The position numbers were made by a program, and so were the translations under genes. From contig NC_134829.1 in the NCBI RefSeq assembly GCF_004210375.1, positions 57,714,107 through 57,778,106 on the forward strand: a stretch of DNA of 64,000 nucleotides. The letters run 5' to 3'. Shown here piece by piece: positions 37,462 to 50,137 of this stretch. Under the pieces are notes generated by a model that was not told the origin of the DNA, ran no database searches, and was given only the letters and a program-made list of their open reading frames with translations. Every line of letters begins with the position of its first letter. Positions within the stretch are counted from its first letter, which is position 1. This DNA is from Tachypleus tridentatus. Lineage: Eukaryota; Arthropoda; Merostomata; Xiphosura; Limulidae.

Positions 37462-38746
37462 GAGGTATCAACTTGGTTGATGTTAACACTCGTAAACTCA
37501 GATTCCGTTTGAAGTTGTTGCAGCGTTGTTTGGATGCTTCTTGTCCTTCCACCTTGCGACAACTTCTTTCTGGATTTTTTTCTTGTTATGGCAATCTCTC
37601 TTGGGCTTTCGGATTCTTCAATGCCGTATTTTGCCACGTTTTGTGAAATCGTTACCTTTCTATATTCAGGAAATGTTTCATGCCTGGAAGGTTCTTCTTG
37701 GGGATAAAGGGATTGTCCCAGCTACTGTTTCTCCACAAATTTTTGATGAACCTTTGTTTTTCAATCCGGCTATTGTTGATTTTCGCCACCGAACATTTCA
37801 TTTTCCTGAATTTATTAACGCAGGTTTGGTTCAGGTCCGCCATTTATTGTACGAGGTGCTCCCTGCTTTTTCTTCCGGTGGGGGCAGTGATTGAAATGTG
37901 TACGGACGCTGACCCGTTGGCCAATGTCCGCACATTTTTTCACATTTTCATATGCTCAAAGAGGCGTTGCCTGTGGACTGGTTGCCGGTTTTGTCCAACC
38001 AGCCGGCTCCTCTCCCATCGTCCACACGTGTTGTGGATTTATATTTTCTGGACCACTCTGATAATCGAGTTCATTTTCAGGGTTTATCTGTGAAGCAACT
38101 GGTGGAACATTTACAGTTTTCACTCGCTACTATTTTCCTGCTCCATTCTACTGGGGATATTGTTCCTCCTGGAGACTGGAAACGCATTCGTAAATACGCT
38201 TATTCTTCTTTTGTGGGTTTTATGTTTGTGATGTGGATTATTTACTGTGGTTGCGGGCGATTACCACTAATGTCAAGCTGATACATATGGACAGACATCC
38301 CACAGGGTTGTGTACTTTCTGTTCCCAGGCGCCGGAAACCATAGACCATCTGTTTTCCAATGTCCTTTTGTACAGCCCTTGCGGTCATATGTATATAAAT
38401 TATTGGCATTTTATTTTGATGTCCCATATCAAACTGGGTATGGAGGAGATGCCTCTTAGTGGGATCTCATCCTTCGTTACCCAGGAGATGCTGGAACATA
38501 TTCCGTTTGTTTACTAGTTTGGCACGTCAGGTTATATGTTCTGCTCGTTCAGTTTCTTTGGCACGAAATCGCGTAATTTATTTAATTTCCATGTTTAAAG
38601 TGCGTGTACGTAGACATATATATCTTCATTATCATAGATCTTTGTTACATAACTCATTAAAGGTTTTTTATTTTGTGTATTCTTATGTTGGTTGCTTGGT
38701 AACCCAAGGTGCCCAAGGTTATTTCTTGTGTACGTTGTTAAGATAA
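37462..38746 (+). pseudogene. LINE ORF2 C-terminal part, copy L3
   Basis: The post-RT region and C-terminal zinc knuckle (CTFCSQAPETIDHLF, then a frameshift just before the last Cys) up to the common stop. It is split into at least five frames by one-base indels. It lacks endonuclease and RT. Confidence 0.88.
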
Positions 38747-39016
38747 GTTGTTATTTCATTACATTTTGTTACAATGAAAGATCCATTGATTTCTTGTTTG
38801 TTAATGTTCACTATAATATTTGTTGGATTACCTGCTGTTCCAATTACCTCTTTTATTTCTTTTCCTTAATTTTATTAACTTTGTGGTAATTTTCAGCATG
38901 GTAATCTATAGAGTTATTGTTATATGCTAATTCATTAACTTGTGTTTTATTTGTTGTATTTCTGTGTATACCCCCTCGTTGAGGTGGGATAAATAAAGAG
39001 AAAAAAAAAAAAAAAA
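37462..39016 (+). mobile_element. LINE copy L3, 5' end in the gap
   Basis: Begins inside ORF2 at the 'GGINLVDVNTRK' segment and runs to the 3' tail of 16 A (39001-39016). A pure A tail and the position next to a full-length copy match L5, so L3 is very probably the same 5'-truncated copy with its start hidden in the gap. The ORF2 end is at 38746. Confidence 0.92.
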
Positions 39017-39065
39017 CATCCGCCTAACACGCGGATGGTCCCAGGTTCGATCCCTGGCAGGCACA
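39017..39065 (+). tRNA. tRNA-Val 3' half between L3 and L4
   Basis: Reads ATCCGC-CTAACAC-GCGGAT..., then the T arm and CAGGCACA. The anticodon stem TCCGC/GCGGA is perfectly paired, better than in the array genes. It is followed by 'tttgaaagcgcc' instead of 'ttttaatattttg', so the T4 terminator of the array genes is missing here. Confidence 0.9.
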
Positions 39066-39207
39066 TTTGAAAGCGCCGGTTTTCGTCATCGAGTGCAGAC
39101 GTGTTTTTCGAGCCCTGATTGCCTTAGTGTAAATTTAACAGCTAAGCCTAGTGAGCGTGTACTTTTTTTTTTTTTGCTAGATTTTGCATTTTTCAAGTTG
39201 TTTGACG

Positions 39208-40303
39208 ATGTCTTCATCAACCAAGAAGGTCATGGAAGTTATGCGTCGTAATTGTTTTCGTGGAAACGACAACTTCAAGCCATGGGGACGTTATCCATTC
39301 TGTTATTTCTACGTTTGGTGCTGCTTCGGTCACTGCTGTTGTTCCTCGCCCGGGTGGTTATGAGGTAACTTTGTTCTTCCCGCAGATGTGGACCTGGCTA
39401 TAGATGTTGGTCTAGTTGTCAATGGTGTACTTTGTTCGACTAATGGCGTCACTAAACGCACTATTACTGTGTCATTTATGGACGTCCCAGAATATATCGA
39501 CGATGATATTATACTAAATAAACTTAAAGATTATGATTGTGAAGTGAAAAGCCCTATTGTGTGGAAGAGGGACCAGGGCATATACTTAGGTATACGCCAT
39601 GTTCGTGTGTGTTTTAGTGAGAAGTGTATCTCTTTGCCGTACGTAGTGAAAGTTTTTTATCCTTTGGGCAAGGCAATAATGTTAAAAGTGAAGCATGATC
39701 GCCAGTCAAAAGTGTGTAATTTATGTTTGGGGGCGGATCATCTATATCGCGATTGCACCCAGTTTATATGCCGACATTGTCATATGCAGGGACACGTCCG
39801 TCAACGTTGTCCCAAGCTTGTTGTTCCTCGAACTTCCTCTAGTGACGACGCTGAAGTGGCCACGCCTACTACTTCTCGTGACGCTGCTGAAGTAGTCACG
39901 GCTGCTCCCTCGTGCAGTGCCTCATGATGTTGACACCATTTCTGTTTGTCCACGCGTTGATTCGGAGGTTCCCCTTTCAAAGAAGGCTGCAGCTACCCAT
40001 CGGGTGGTGGACGATGTTTCTGCCCGACGATCGACGGTTTCTGGTGGGGCCAGGGAACGGGCAAGTAGTTACCCCCCTGCTGGAGGACGCATTTTTGATC
40101 GTCACTTCCCGCCACTTCCGGTTAGTGGTGAGAGTTCCGCCGGCGATGTGGAGGTGCCTCTTCCTCGTCGTTGGAGGTATGCTAGTGTGGTGGCAATGTC
40201 TCCTGGTGACACTTCTGAGAAGGGCAGTGGACGAAAACGGGTGTCGGACGTGCCAATACTACGGATATCTTGGGCGAATGCGAAGGCGGTGTCGCAGCCT
40301 TAA
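39208..40303 (+). pseudogene. LINE ORF1, copy L4, frameshifted
   Basis: ATG at 39208. The frame is disturbed near 39248 (extra base), 39370 (T-run one short) and 39911 (two bases short), then stays open to 40303. The middle part (39388-39927) is intact and includes both CCHC knuckles and the conserved region before them. For the role see L6 ORF1. Confidence 0.88.
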
Positions 40304-40467
40304 ATGTGTTTTTTCGTGACAGTTTGTTTGTTTCAGTTCGTGTAAGACTGTCATTTATTGTTATTTTAACTTTGTGCATATTTGCTTAGATCTTTACATT
40401 TATTCTTGTTATTTTTGTGTTTGTGACAGTTTCCTTTCAATTCTTGTACCTTTACTTTCTCTTTAGC

Positions 40468-43400
40468 ATGGTATATTTACTAGGGGTGGGAGTTTTGAAT
40501 TGTAATGGGTTGCGTAATGTTAGTAAGCTGGCTTATTACCTGGATTACTTTGTTACTAATTTTGATGTTGTTTGTTTACAGGAAACGTTTTTCACTGATA
40601 ACTTTTATGATGTCGTTCTGAAATTTTGGCCAGGTGTAGTTTTTTTTAATAATTCTACTTCTGGCCGACAAGGTTGCCATCTTGGTACAGCAGTTTTGTG
40701 TGATAATGTTACATCGTTTCTTCTGATGGGGTGGGTAGGGTTCTGACAGTCAAATTCAGTTTCGAGTCTTTGTCTTATCTGTTATCATCTGTGTACGCTC
40801 CTCGCGATATCTCCGAGCGACGGAATTTTTCCAAAACTTGGAGTATTGTTTGGATGGTTGCACGGGATTGCTTGTTGTGGGAGATTTTAATTGTGTGGTG
40901 GATGTGGCACGCGATCGATTTCCGGTCCGTTTCTACCGTGACGCCAGCCGTTCGGCTTTTGTACAGTTTCTTAATAGGTTTGACTTACTTGATGCGCATT
41001 CACTCATATCTCCGACTACACCTGGTTTCATATGGAAGCGTTTTGTTAATGGTGAGATGATGTCGTCTCGTATTGATAGGGTTTTGCTTTCTTCTACCTT
41101 GCAGGGGACTGTCCAACGTTTCCGTACGTTGTGGTTTCCTGCTACAGATCACGCTTTATTGGGCTTCGACCTTACTCTGCGACCAATTGTCAGAGGACCT
41201 AATTTCTGGCACTTCAATAACCAGTTATTGAGGGATGCCGAATATGTGAAAGCCATTAAGCTGTTGATCGCCAGAAGTCGTAGTTGGTCAGTCTATGGGA
41301 CTGATAAAATTAAGTGGTATGAACAATTGAAATGCGCGTTCCGTTTACTTACCGAGCGTTATTCGATTCTTCGTGCGCGGGCATCCCGTTCTCGCAAATG
41401 TCAGCTTGAGTCGTCCATCAATCGTGAGCTTCGAAAACTGTCCCGTTTCCTGGTAGGTCTAAGGTCAAATTGTATGAACTTGAAGATGCATTGAGACTTT
41501 GGATCACGATACCATAGAGGGGCGAGGATTCGATCTCATGTTCGTTGGTTTGAGGAGGGTGAGAGATCTACGTCTTACTTTCTTCGTATGGAAAAGGTCC
41601 GTCAAAGCAGAATTGAGTTTCGATCCATGCTCACTGATAGGGTGTGGAGATGTCCGGTGTGGAAGATATAGCTGCTGTTTTACATCAGTATTATTCCGCA
41701 CTGTACTCTAAGGATATCGTTCTGCAGGCAGACATAGATTTAGTTCTCTCATTTGTTGATCGAACTCTTTCCAGTGAACAAGCTAATATTTGTGATGCTC
41801 CATTCACGGTTCCGGAAGTTCTCGCTGCTCTAGACAGTTTACCGCTGGGCAAATCTCCTGGTTTGGATGGTTTAACCTCCGAATTTTACAAATATTTTCT
41901 CCCTCTTTTTGTTGACGACTTTTTATCTGTCTTGTCTCAACTGTTCCACTCTCCACAGTTGCTCCGTACAATGTGTTCTGGGGTAATTGTTCCTATCCCG
42001 AAAGGCGGGGATCGACGGTTGGCGGCTAACAGCCGGCCTTTGACATTGCTTTGTACTGACTATAAGCTTTTGGCCAAAGTGCTGGCTCGTCGCCTTTCGT
42101 CTGTGATCTCCAGTTTAGTTTCAGATGACCAATCCGGGTGTATACCTGGACGGGACGTTGCTGATACTCCGTTAACACTCGTTTTGCTATTGCAGTCTTT
42201 AGCACGTACCGGCCAGGGTGGAATCTTTTTGAAGCTCGATCAGATGCAAGCCTTTGATCGGGTGGCCTATGACTATCTATTTCAACTTCTTCTGCGTATG
42301 GGTTTTGGTTCTACTTTTGTTCATTGGGTTCGTCTTTGCTATACTTCTATTTCTAGTTGTGTAAAGTTTAATGGATTTCTCACTAATGATTTTGCTATTA
42401 CTCGGGGTATTCGTCAAGGATGCCCTATGTCTGCTCTCCTTTACGTTCTCAGTGTCGAACCGTTACGAAATATGTTAGTTCTTAATGTTCATATTACTGG
42501 TATTGGTGGTGATGTGTTACTCACCACGCCTTCACTTACTTATCAGCATGCTGATGATACCACCTTAACCTTACGAGACGCCGAATCTTTGCCGCATGTG
42601 TTGGATGTCTGCCAAACTTTTGGCAAAGCTACTGGTGGGAAGATCAACTGGACCAAGAGTCAGGGTTTGTGGGTTGGGTGTTTGGCCTCTTCTGCAGACT
42701 TCGTCCTTGGTGAGTTGAGAATTTCCCAGGATCCTATTCGGATTTTGGGAATAGTTTTCCACTCTAATTTCGATGTCATGCTGCAAGATACGTGGCAGGG
42801 TGTATTGCGCAGGGTATCTCGTGTCTTGGTGTCGTGGCGATTTCGTTCTTTGTCGCTAAAGGGTAAATCTCTTGTGGTGAACTCCTTGGTGGCATCGGTG
42901 TTATGGTACCCGTTGAATATACTCCCGTTGGCAAGACAGTTTGAGGCTCGATTTCGCAAATGTATACTGGATTTTATTTGGCGGGGAGGTATACATAAAG
43001 TGGCATACGGTATTCTGATTCGGAGTTATGATTGTGGAGGTATCAACTTGGTTGATGTTAATACTCGTAAACTCGCATTCCGTTTGAAGTTGTTGCAGCG
43101 TTGTTTGGATGCTTCTTGTCCTTCCACCTTGCGACAACTTCTTTCTGGATTTTTTTCTTGTTATGGTAATCTCTCTTTGGGCTTTCGGATTCTTCAATGC
43201 CGTATTTTGCCACGTTTTGTGAAATCGTTACCTTTCTATATTCAGGAAATGTTTCATGCCTGGAAGGTTCTTCTTGGGGATAAAGGGATTGTCCCAGCTC
43301 CTCTTTCCCACAAATTTTTGATGAACCTTTGTTTTCAATCCGGTTATTGTTGATGTTCGCCACCGAACATTTCATTTTCCTGAATTTATTAACACAGGTT

Positions 43401-44323
43401 TGGTTCAGGTCCGCCATTTAATGTACGAAGTGCTCCCTGCTTTTCTTCCGGTGGGGGCAGTGATTGAAATGTGTACGGACGCTGACCCGTTGGCCAATGC
43501 CCGCACAATTTTTTCACATTTTCATATGCTCAAGGAGGCGTTGCCTGTGGAGTGGTTGCCGATTTTGTCTACCCAGCCGCTCCTCTTCCGTCGTCCACAT
43601 GTGTTGTGGATTTATATTTTCTGGACCACCCGATAATCGAGTTCATTTTCAAGGTTTATCTGTGCGGCAACTGGAGGGACATTTACAGTTTTCACTCGCT
43701 ACTAATTTCCCTGCTCCATTCTACTGGATGGATATTGTTCCTCCTGGAGACTGGAAACCCATTCGTAAAAACGCTTATTCTTCTTTTGTGGGTTTTTTTG
43801 TTTGCGATGTGGATTATTTACTCTGGTTGCGGGCGTTTACCACTAATGTCAAGCTGATACACATGGACAGACATCCCACAGGGTTGTGCATTTTCTGTTC
43901 CCAGGCGCCGGAAACCATAGACCATCTGTTTTTCCAATGTTCTTTTGTACAGCCCTTGTGGTCATATGTATATAAATTATTGGCATTTTATCTTGGATGT
44001 CCCATATCAAACTGGGTATGGAGGAGATGCCTCTTAGTGGATCTCATCCTTCGTTACTCAGGACATGCTGGAACATATTCCGTATGATTACTAGTTTGTC
44101 ACGTCAGGTTATATGTTCTACTCGTTCAGTTTCTTTGGCACGAAATCGCGTCATTCATTTAATTTCCATGTTTAAAGTGCGTGTACGTAGACATATTCAT
44201 CTCCATCATCAGCGATCATTGTTACATGACTTATTAAATGTGTTTTATTCTGTGTATTCTTATGTTGGTAGCTTGGTAACCCAAGGTGCCCAAGGTTATT
44301 TCTTGTGTACGTTGCTAAGATAA
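40468..44323 (+). pseudogene. LINE ORF2 (APE endonuclease + RT), copy L4
   Basis: The frame from the ATG at 40468 (MVYLLGVGVLNCNG) is broken in the endonuclease by small indels (about 40672, 40713, 40823, 41448, 41495, 41641) but open from 41644 to 43353 (569 codons). This covers the complete RT: LLGKSPGLDG-type region, LAKVLARRLSSVISSLVSDD, QSGCIPGRD, LKLDQMQAFDRV (catalytic Asp), RGIRQGCPMSALLYVLS, and YQHADDTTL at 42541-42567. Downstream it continues through the 'WRFRSLSLKGKSLVVNS' thumb region. The stop shared by all copies is at 44321-44323. The broken endonuclease makes this copy inactive as written. Confidence 0.9.
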
Positions 44324-44600
44324 GTTGTTATTTCGTTATATTTTTGTTACCAATGAAAGGTCCATTGGTTTCTTGTTTTGTTAATGCTCACTATAATGTT
44401 TGTTGGATTGCCTGCTGTTCCAATTTCCTCTTTATTTATTTTTCCTTAATTTTATTAACTTTGTGGTAATTTTCAGCATGGTAATCTTTAGAGTTATTGT
44501 TACATGCTAATTCATTAACTTGTGTTTTATTTGTTGTATTTCTGTGTATACCCCCTCGTTGAGGTGGGATAAATAAAGAGAAAAAAAACAACAACAACAA

Positions 44601-44648
44601 CATCCGCTAACACGCGGAAGGTCCCAGGTTCGATCCCTGGCAGGCACA
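44601..44648 (+). tRNA. tRNA-Val 3' half downstream of L4
   Basis: The anticodon arm lacks one C (ccgctaacacgcgga); the T arm and acceptor 3' strand are intact. It is followed by 'ttttaatattttg', the normal array flank with a T4 run. Confidence 0.88.
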
Positions 44649-46502
44649 TTTTAATATTTTGAACCATTCTTTTCTTTCAAATCGGATGGTGAGAACGTGG
44701 AACGATATTTTCTTCATAATATCTGTTTCAGAGGGTGAGACGGCTGAGAGATATCACAGAAGTTACCGAGTTTCCCTACACTTGTAACCACTTTCAGAAA
44801 TTCGTGTGACTGTTGTGTGATAAATCAAAACAGGAACGTTATTACTTTTGAATATAATGCGTGCACTGCTGCGACATTTGAAGTGATGAAACGACCTTCG
44901 CGTAATCATGTGACGTTCGACGAAGTATCTGACCAGCAAGTTACAACTTTGGATAGAATGGGTTTATGAGTTTTATTTTTCTTAAATGCGTGAACAGTTT
45001 GAAACGTCGATGCACGCGACCTTATTTGAAGATAAGTTAACGTACTTGCCAGGTTGTACAGGTAATATCTAGAGATCACGACTCCGTCAGTGTGTGTTGA
45101 GAACAACTCTTCATGCTGTGACAACTAATCACACTACATGTTTCATTCTTTAACCTATTCTTTTAAATTCCGGTCAGAACTATTGGATGGTTATGTGCGT
45201 TATCATCTCCAACTTACCAGTGACGGAAAAGAGGAAAGGCAATTCTACAACATCATTCACCACCAACTATTTGATGTACTTAATTTTTACCGAACAGTGA
45301 AATTTTCGATCATATCCTAACTCCTCCTACGTCTGAAAATGCTTACATGTTATTTCATTTGAATTGGGAATACACGCCCCTCAGAGAGCGACTCAAATGT
45401 CCTTACCACCATGTCTAGCCAATCTGAAGAAGAGAAGTATCGTCCTCCTATAGACAGCATTGTTTTCTTAAAGACTCCTTGTTCTGTTTATCCCTTTTGT
45501 CTGATTTCTTTATTTTTATAACATTTCTTCACTTAGTAAAGATATTTTACGATGCTTAATGTCTTCTCGTCATGATCGAATCTCCTGTTTTACGTACTTA
45601 TTAAAAAATTGTATTTAGTTCACTTGAATATAGTACAGACTAGACAGGTAAAATGAAATTACAATGCCAAGACCGGAGAATATTTGTTATTCTGAAGTGT
45701 TTCCTAGGTGCAGCTGGTTCATGTAAACGTTTTTCTTAAACAAGAATTCTTTGTTTTGGTTATGGAATTTTGTCGTGAAGAACGATGTGTAACCTAGAGA
45801 GAGGACGATATTCTCGAAAATTAGATGGTTTCCGAAAAGAGATGTTGCATAACAGATAAGACATCTTCTGTACATTGGGCTTTATTCCACCGCTGTGATC
45901 TCCTACAACCCACAACTGTCAACGTACTATTACAACTAATGCGTGTTTGGACAAGGTTATCATTTTAGGAGTTTGAGAGTCACCATGCAACTTTGTCGTA
46001 TTGAACACCTTAAACAAGTTTTTTGTGACAAGAAAACATCGGCTAGAGTGAAATCCCAGAATTGGTCACAAAATAACGAATATTAAATATTATTTAAGAC
46101 GAACCCTAATTTTGTTAAGGGAATTTAATAGACGTATAAAATCGCTTATTACGTTATCGTTTAATAATTCTGATAAAAGAATTAAAGCCATGAAAATGTT
46201 CTGTTCAGTTTTTGATAGAAAGAGAAAAGACTGAGGAAAGAAAACTTTGCGTTTTGCACGTTTGAAAGCAATTAAACGAGGTGTGAAGACGTTTGATACT
46301 GTGGGCTCGATAAAGTCGTTGAAAGTCACGTTAGCACATTGGAAAAATTCTTTTGGCATTGGTGGACAAAGGAGAGTGTTATATTATTTAAAGTTAAAGG
46401 TTAAACTGTCATTATACTTGTGTTTGTTTACACTGCGAAATAAAAATTTTGGAACGTTATCGTTTAATTTAAATCTCTAACAAGAAAAATCGCGAAACGG
46501 AG
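44649..46502 (+). repeat. tRNA-Val array unit
   Basis: A complete inter-tRNA interval after L4. It includes the 60-codon frame at 45138-45320. Small differences from the 1940-bp units include a shorter 'gtttcctaggtgcag' (6 bases deleted) near 45701. Confidence 0.92.
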
Positions 46503-46577
46503 GTGCTTGTGGTGTAGTGGTTATAAAAAATCTGCCTAACACGCGGAAGGTCCCAGGTTCGATCCCTGGCAGGCACA
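46503..46577 (+). tRNA. tRNA-Val(AAC)-like gene
   Basis: GTGCTTG acceptor strand, A box TGGTGTAGTGG, A-run, anticodon arm with AAC, B box GGTTCGATCC, CAGGCAC and discriminator A, followed at once by TTTT. It has 75 nt against 73 for a standard tRNA-Val; the two extra bases lie in the A-run. The D stem cannot pair. Confidence 0.87.
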
Positions 46578-48122
46578 TTTTAATATTTTGAACCATTCTT
46601 TTTCTTTCAAATCGGATGGTGAGAACGTGGAACGATATTTTCTTCATAATATCTGTTTCAGAGGGTGAGACGGCTGAGAGATATCACAGAAGTTACCGAG
46701 TTTCCCCCTACACTTGTAACCACTTTCAGAAATTCGTGTGACTGTTGTGTGATAAATCAAAACAGGAACGTTATTACTTTTGAATATAATGCGTGCACTG
46801 CTGCGACATTTGAAGTGATGAAACGACCTTCGCGTAATCATGTGACGTTCGACGAAGTATCTGACCAGCAAGTTACAACTTTTGGATAGAATGGGTTTAT
46901 GAGTTTTATTTTTCTTAAATGCGTGAACAGTTTGAAACGTCGATGCACGCGACCTTAGTTGAAGATAAGTTAACGTACTTGCCAGGTTGTACAGGTAATA
47001 TCTAGAGATCACGACTCCGTCAGTTTGTGTTGAGAACAACTATTCATGCTGTGACAACTAATCACACTACATGTTTCATTCTTTAACCTATTCTTTTAAA
47101 TTCCGGTCAGAACTATTGGATGGTTATGTGCGTTATCATCTCCAACCTACCAGTGACGGAAAAGAGGAAAGGCAATTCTACAACATCATTCACCACCAAC
47201 TATTTGATGTACTTAATTTTTACCGAACAGTGAAATTGTCGGTCATATCCTAGCTCCTCCTACGTCTGAAAATGCTTACATGGTATTTCATTTGAATTGC
47301 GAATACACGCCCCTCAGAGAGCGACTCAAATGTCCTTACCACCATGTCTAGCCAGTCTGAAGAAAAGAAGTATCGTCCTTCTATAGACAGCATTGTTTTC
47401 TTAAAGACTCCTTGTTCTGTTTATCCCTTTTTGTCTGATTTCTTTATTTTTATAACATTTCTTCACTTAGTAAAGATATTTTACGATGTTTAATGTCTTC
47501 TCGTCATGATCGAATCTCCTGTTTTAAGTACTTATTAAAAAATTGTAATTAGTTCACTTCAATCTAGTACAGACTAGACAGGTAAAATGAAATTACGATG
47601 CCAAGACCGGAGAATATTTGTTATTCTGAAGTGTTTCCTCCTTCTTGGTGCAGCTGGTTCATGTAAACGTTTTTCTTAAACAAGAATTCTTTGTTTTGGT
47701 TATGGAATTTTGTCGTGAAGAACGATGTGTAACGTAGAGAGAGGACGGTAGTCTCGAAGAGTAGATGGTTTTCGAAAATAGATGTTGCATAACAGATAAG
47801 ACATCTTCTGTACATTGGGCTTTATTCCACCGCTGTGATCTCCTACAACCCACAACTGTCAACGTACTATTACAACTTAAGCGTGTTTGGACAAGGTTAT
47901 CATTTTAGGAGTTTGAGAGTCACCATGCAACTTTGTCGTATTGAACACCTTAAACAAGTTTTGTGTGACAAGAAAACATCGGCTAGAGTGAAATCCCAGA
48001 ATTGGTCACAAAATAACGAATATTAAATATTATTTAAGACGATCCCTAATTTTGTTAAGGGAATTTAATAGACGTATAAAATCGCTTATTACGTTATCGT
48101 TTAATAATTCTGGTAAAAGAAT
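46578..48122 (+). repeat. tRNA-Val array unit, cut by L5
   Basis: Standard unit up to 'ttctggtaaaagaat', where the LINE L5 junction lies, about 0.35 kb before the next tRNA would start. Confidence 0.92.
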
Positions 48123-48130
48123 ACGTATCT

Positions 48131-49948
48131 GCTACAAGATACGTGGCAGGGTGTATTGCGCAGGGTATCTCGTGTCTTGGTGTCGTGGCGATTTCGTTCT
48201 TTGTCGCTACAGGGTAAATCTCTTGTGGTGAACTCCTTGGTGGCATCGGTGTTATGGTACCCGTTGAATATACCCCGTAGCCAAGACAGTTTGAGGCTCG
48301 ATTTCGCAAATGTATACTGGATTTTATTTGGCGGGGAGGTATACATAAAGTGGCATACGGTATTCTGATCCGGAGTTATGATTGTGGAGGTATCAACTTG
48401 GTTGATGTTAACACTCGTAAACTCGCATTCCGTTTGAAGTTGTTGCAGCGTTGTTTGGATGCTTCTTGTCCTTCCACCTTGCGACAACTTCTTTCTGGAT
48501 TTTTTTTCTTGTTATGGCAATCTCTCTTTGGGCTTTCGGATTCTTCAATGCCGTATTTTGCCACGTTTTGTGAAATCGTTACCTTTCTATATTCAGGAAA
48601 TGTTTCATGCCTGGAAGGTTCTTCTTGGGGATAAAGGGATTGTCCCAGCTACTGTTTCTCCACAAATTTTTGATGAACCTTTGTTTTTCAATCCGGCTAT
48701 TGTTGATTTTCGCCACCGAACATTTCATTTTCCTGAATTTATTAACGCAGGTTTGGTTCAGGTCCGCCATTTATTGTACGAGGTGCTCCCTGCTTTTCTT
48801 CCGGTGGGGGCAGTGATTGAAATGTGTACGGACGCTGACCCGTTGGCCAATGTCCGCACAATTTTTCACATTTTCATATGCTCAAAGAGGCGTTGCCTGT
48901 GGACTGGTTGCCGGTTTTGTCCAACCAGCCGGCTCCTCTCCCATCGTCCACACGTGTTGTGGATTTATATTTTCTGGACCACTCTGATAATCGAGTTCAT
49001 TTTCAGGGTTTATCTGTGAAGCAACTGGTGGAACATTTACAGTTTTCACTCGCTACTATTTTCCCTGCTCCATTCTACTGGGGGGGGATATTGTTCCTCC
49101 TGGAGACTGGAAACGCATTCGTAAATACGCTTATTCTTCTTTTGTGGGTTTTTATGTTTGTGATGTGGATTATTTACTGTGGTTGCGGGCGATTACCACT
49201 AATGTCAAGCTGATACATATGGACAGACATCCCACAGGGTTGTGTACTTTCTGTTCCCAGGCGCCGGAAACCATAGACCATCTGTTTTTCCAATGTCCTT
49301 TTGTACAGCCCTTGCGGTCATATGTATATAAATTATTGGCATTTTATTTTGGATGTCCCATATCAAACTGGGTATGGAGGAGATGCCTCTTAGTGGGATC
49401 TCATCCTTCGTTACCAGGAGATGCTGGAACATATTCCGTTTGTTTACTAGTTTGGCACGTCAGGTTATATGTTCTGCTCGTTCAGTTTCTTTGGCACGAA
49501 ATCGCGTAATTTATTTAATTTCCATGTTTAAAGTGCGTGTACGTAGACATATATATCTTCATTATCATAGATCTTTGTTACATAACTCATTAAAGGTTTT
49601 TTATTTTGTGTATTCTTATGTTGGTTGCTTGGTAACCCAAGGTGCCCAAGGTTATTTCTTGTGTACGTTGTTAAGATAAGTTGTTATTTCATTACATTTT
49701 GTTACAATGAAAGATCCATTGATTTCTTGTTTGTTAATGTTCACTATAATATTTGTTGGATTACCTGCTGTTCCAATTACCTCTTTTATTTCTTTTTTCC
49801 TTAATTTTATTAACTTTGTGGTAATTTTCAGCATGGTAATCTATAGAGTTATTGTTATATGCTAATTCATTAACTTGTGTTTTATTTGTTGTATTTCTGT
49901 GTATACCCCTCGTTGAGGTGGGATAAATAAAGAGAAAAAAAAAAAAAA
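48131..49948 (+). mobile_element. 5'-truncated LINE, copy L5
   Basis: Starts within the RT thumb coding region ('gctacaagatacgtggcag'), preceded by the filler 'acgtatct' (48123-48130). It ends with an A-run directly before the tRNA 3' half. Length 1.82 kb. The ORF2 remnant runs to the common stop at 49679 with several one-base shifts (about 48286, 48508, 48868, 49083, 49416). Confidence 0.94.
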
Positions 49949-49997
49949 CATCCGCCTAACACGCGGATGGTCCCAGGTTCGATCCCTGGCAGGCACA
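49949..49997 (+). tRNA. tRNA-Val 3' half between L5 and L6
   Basis: Identical to 39017-39065, including the GCGGATGG variant (array genes have GCGGAAGG). It is followed by 'tttgaaagcgcc', the 5' end of L6. Confidence 0.9.
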
Positions 49998-50137
49998 TTT
50001 GAAAGCGCCGGTTTTCGTCATCGAGTGCAGACGTGTTTTCGAGCTCCTGATTGCCTTAGTGTAAATTTAACAGCTAAGCCTAGTGAGCGTGTACTTCTTT
50101 TTTTTTGCTAGATTTTGCATTTTCAAGTTGTTTGACG

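Larger units (their letters stand above)
39069..44600 (+). mobile_element. Tx1/L1-type LINE, full-length copy L4
   Basis: 5.53 kb: 5' UTR (about 140 bp), ORF1, short spacer, ORF2, 3' UTR of about 0.25 kb ending 'gggataaataaagag' and the tail 'aaaaaaaacaacaacaacaa'. It is flanked on both sides by the tRNA-Val 3' half (39017-39065 and 44601-44648). This copy has the longest uninterrupted RT frame of the window. Confidence 0.95.

Noticed and set aside
36843..37646. Long open frames (up to 264 codons) on both strands across the gap
   Set aside because: They consist mostly of N translated as X; no sequence supports them.
42660..43417. Antisense frames such as MKNPKAQREI..., MRNRASNCLANG... and MADLNQTCVNK... 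recurring in every LINE copy
   Set aside because: They are the opposite strand of ORF2 coding sequence; their recurrence follows from copy number.
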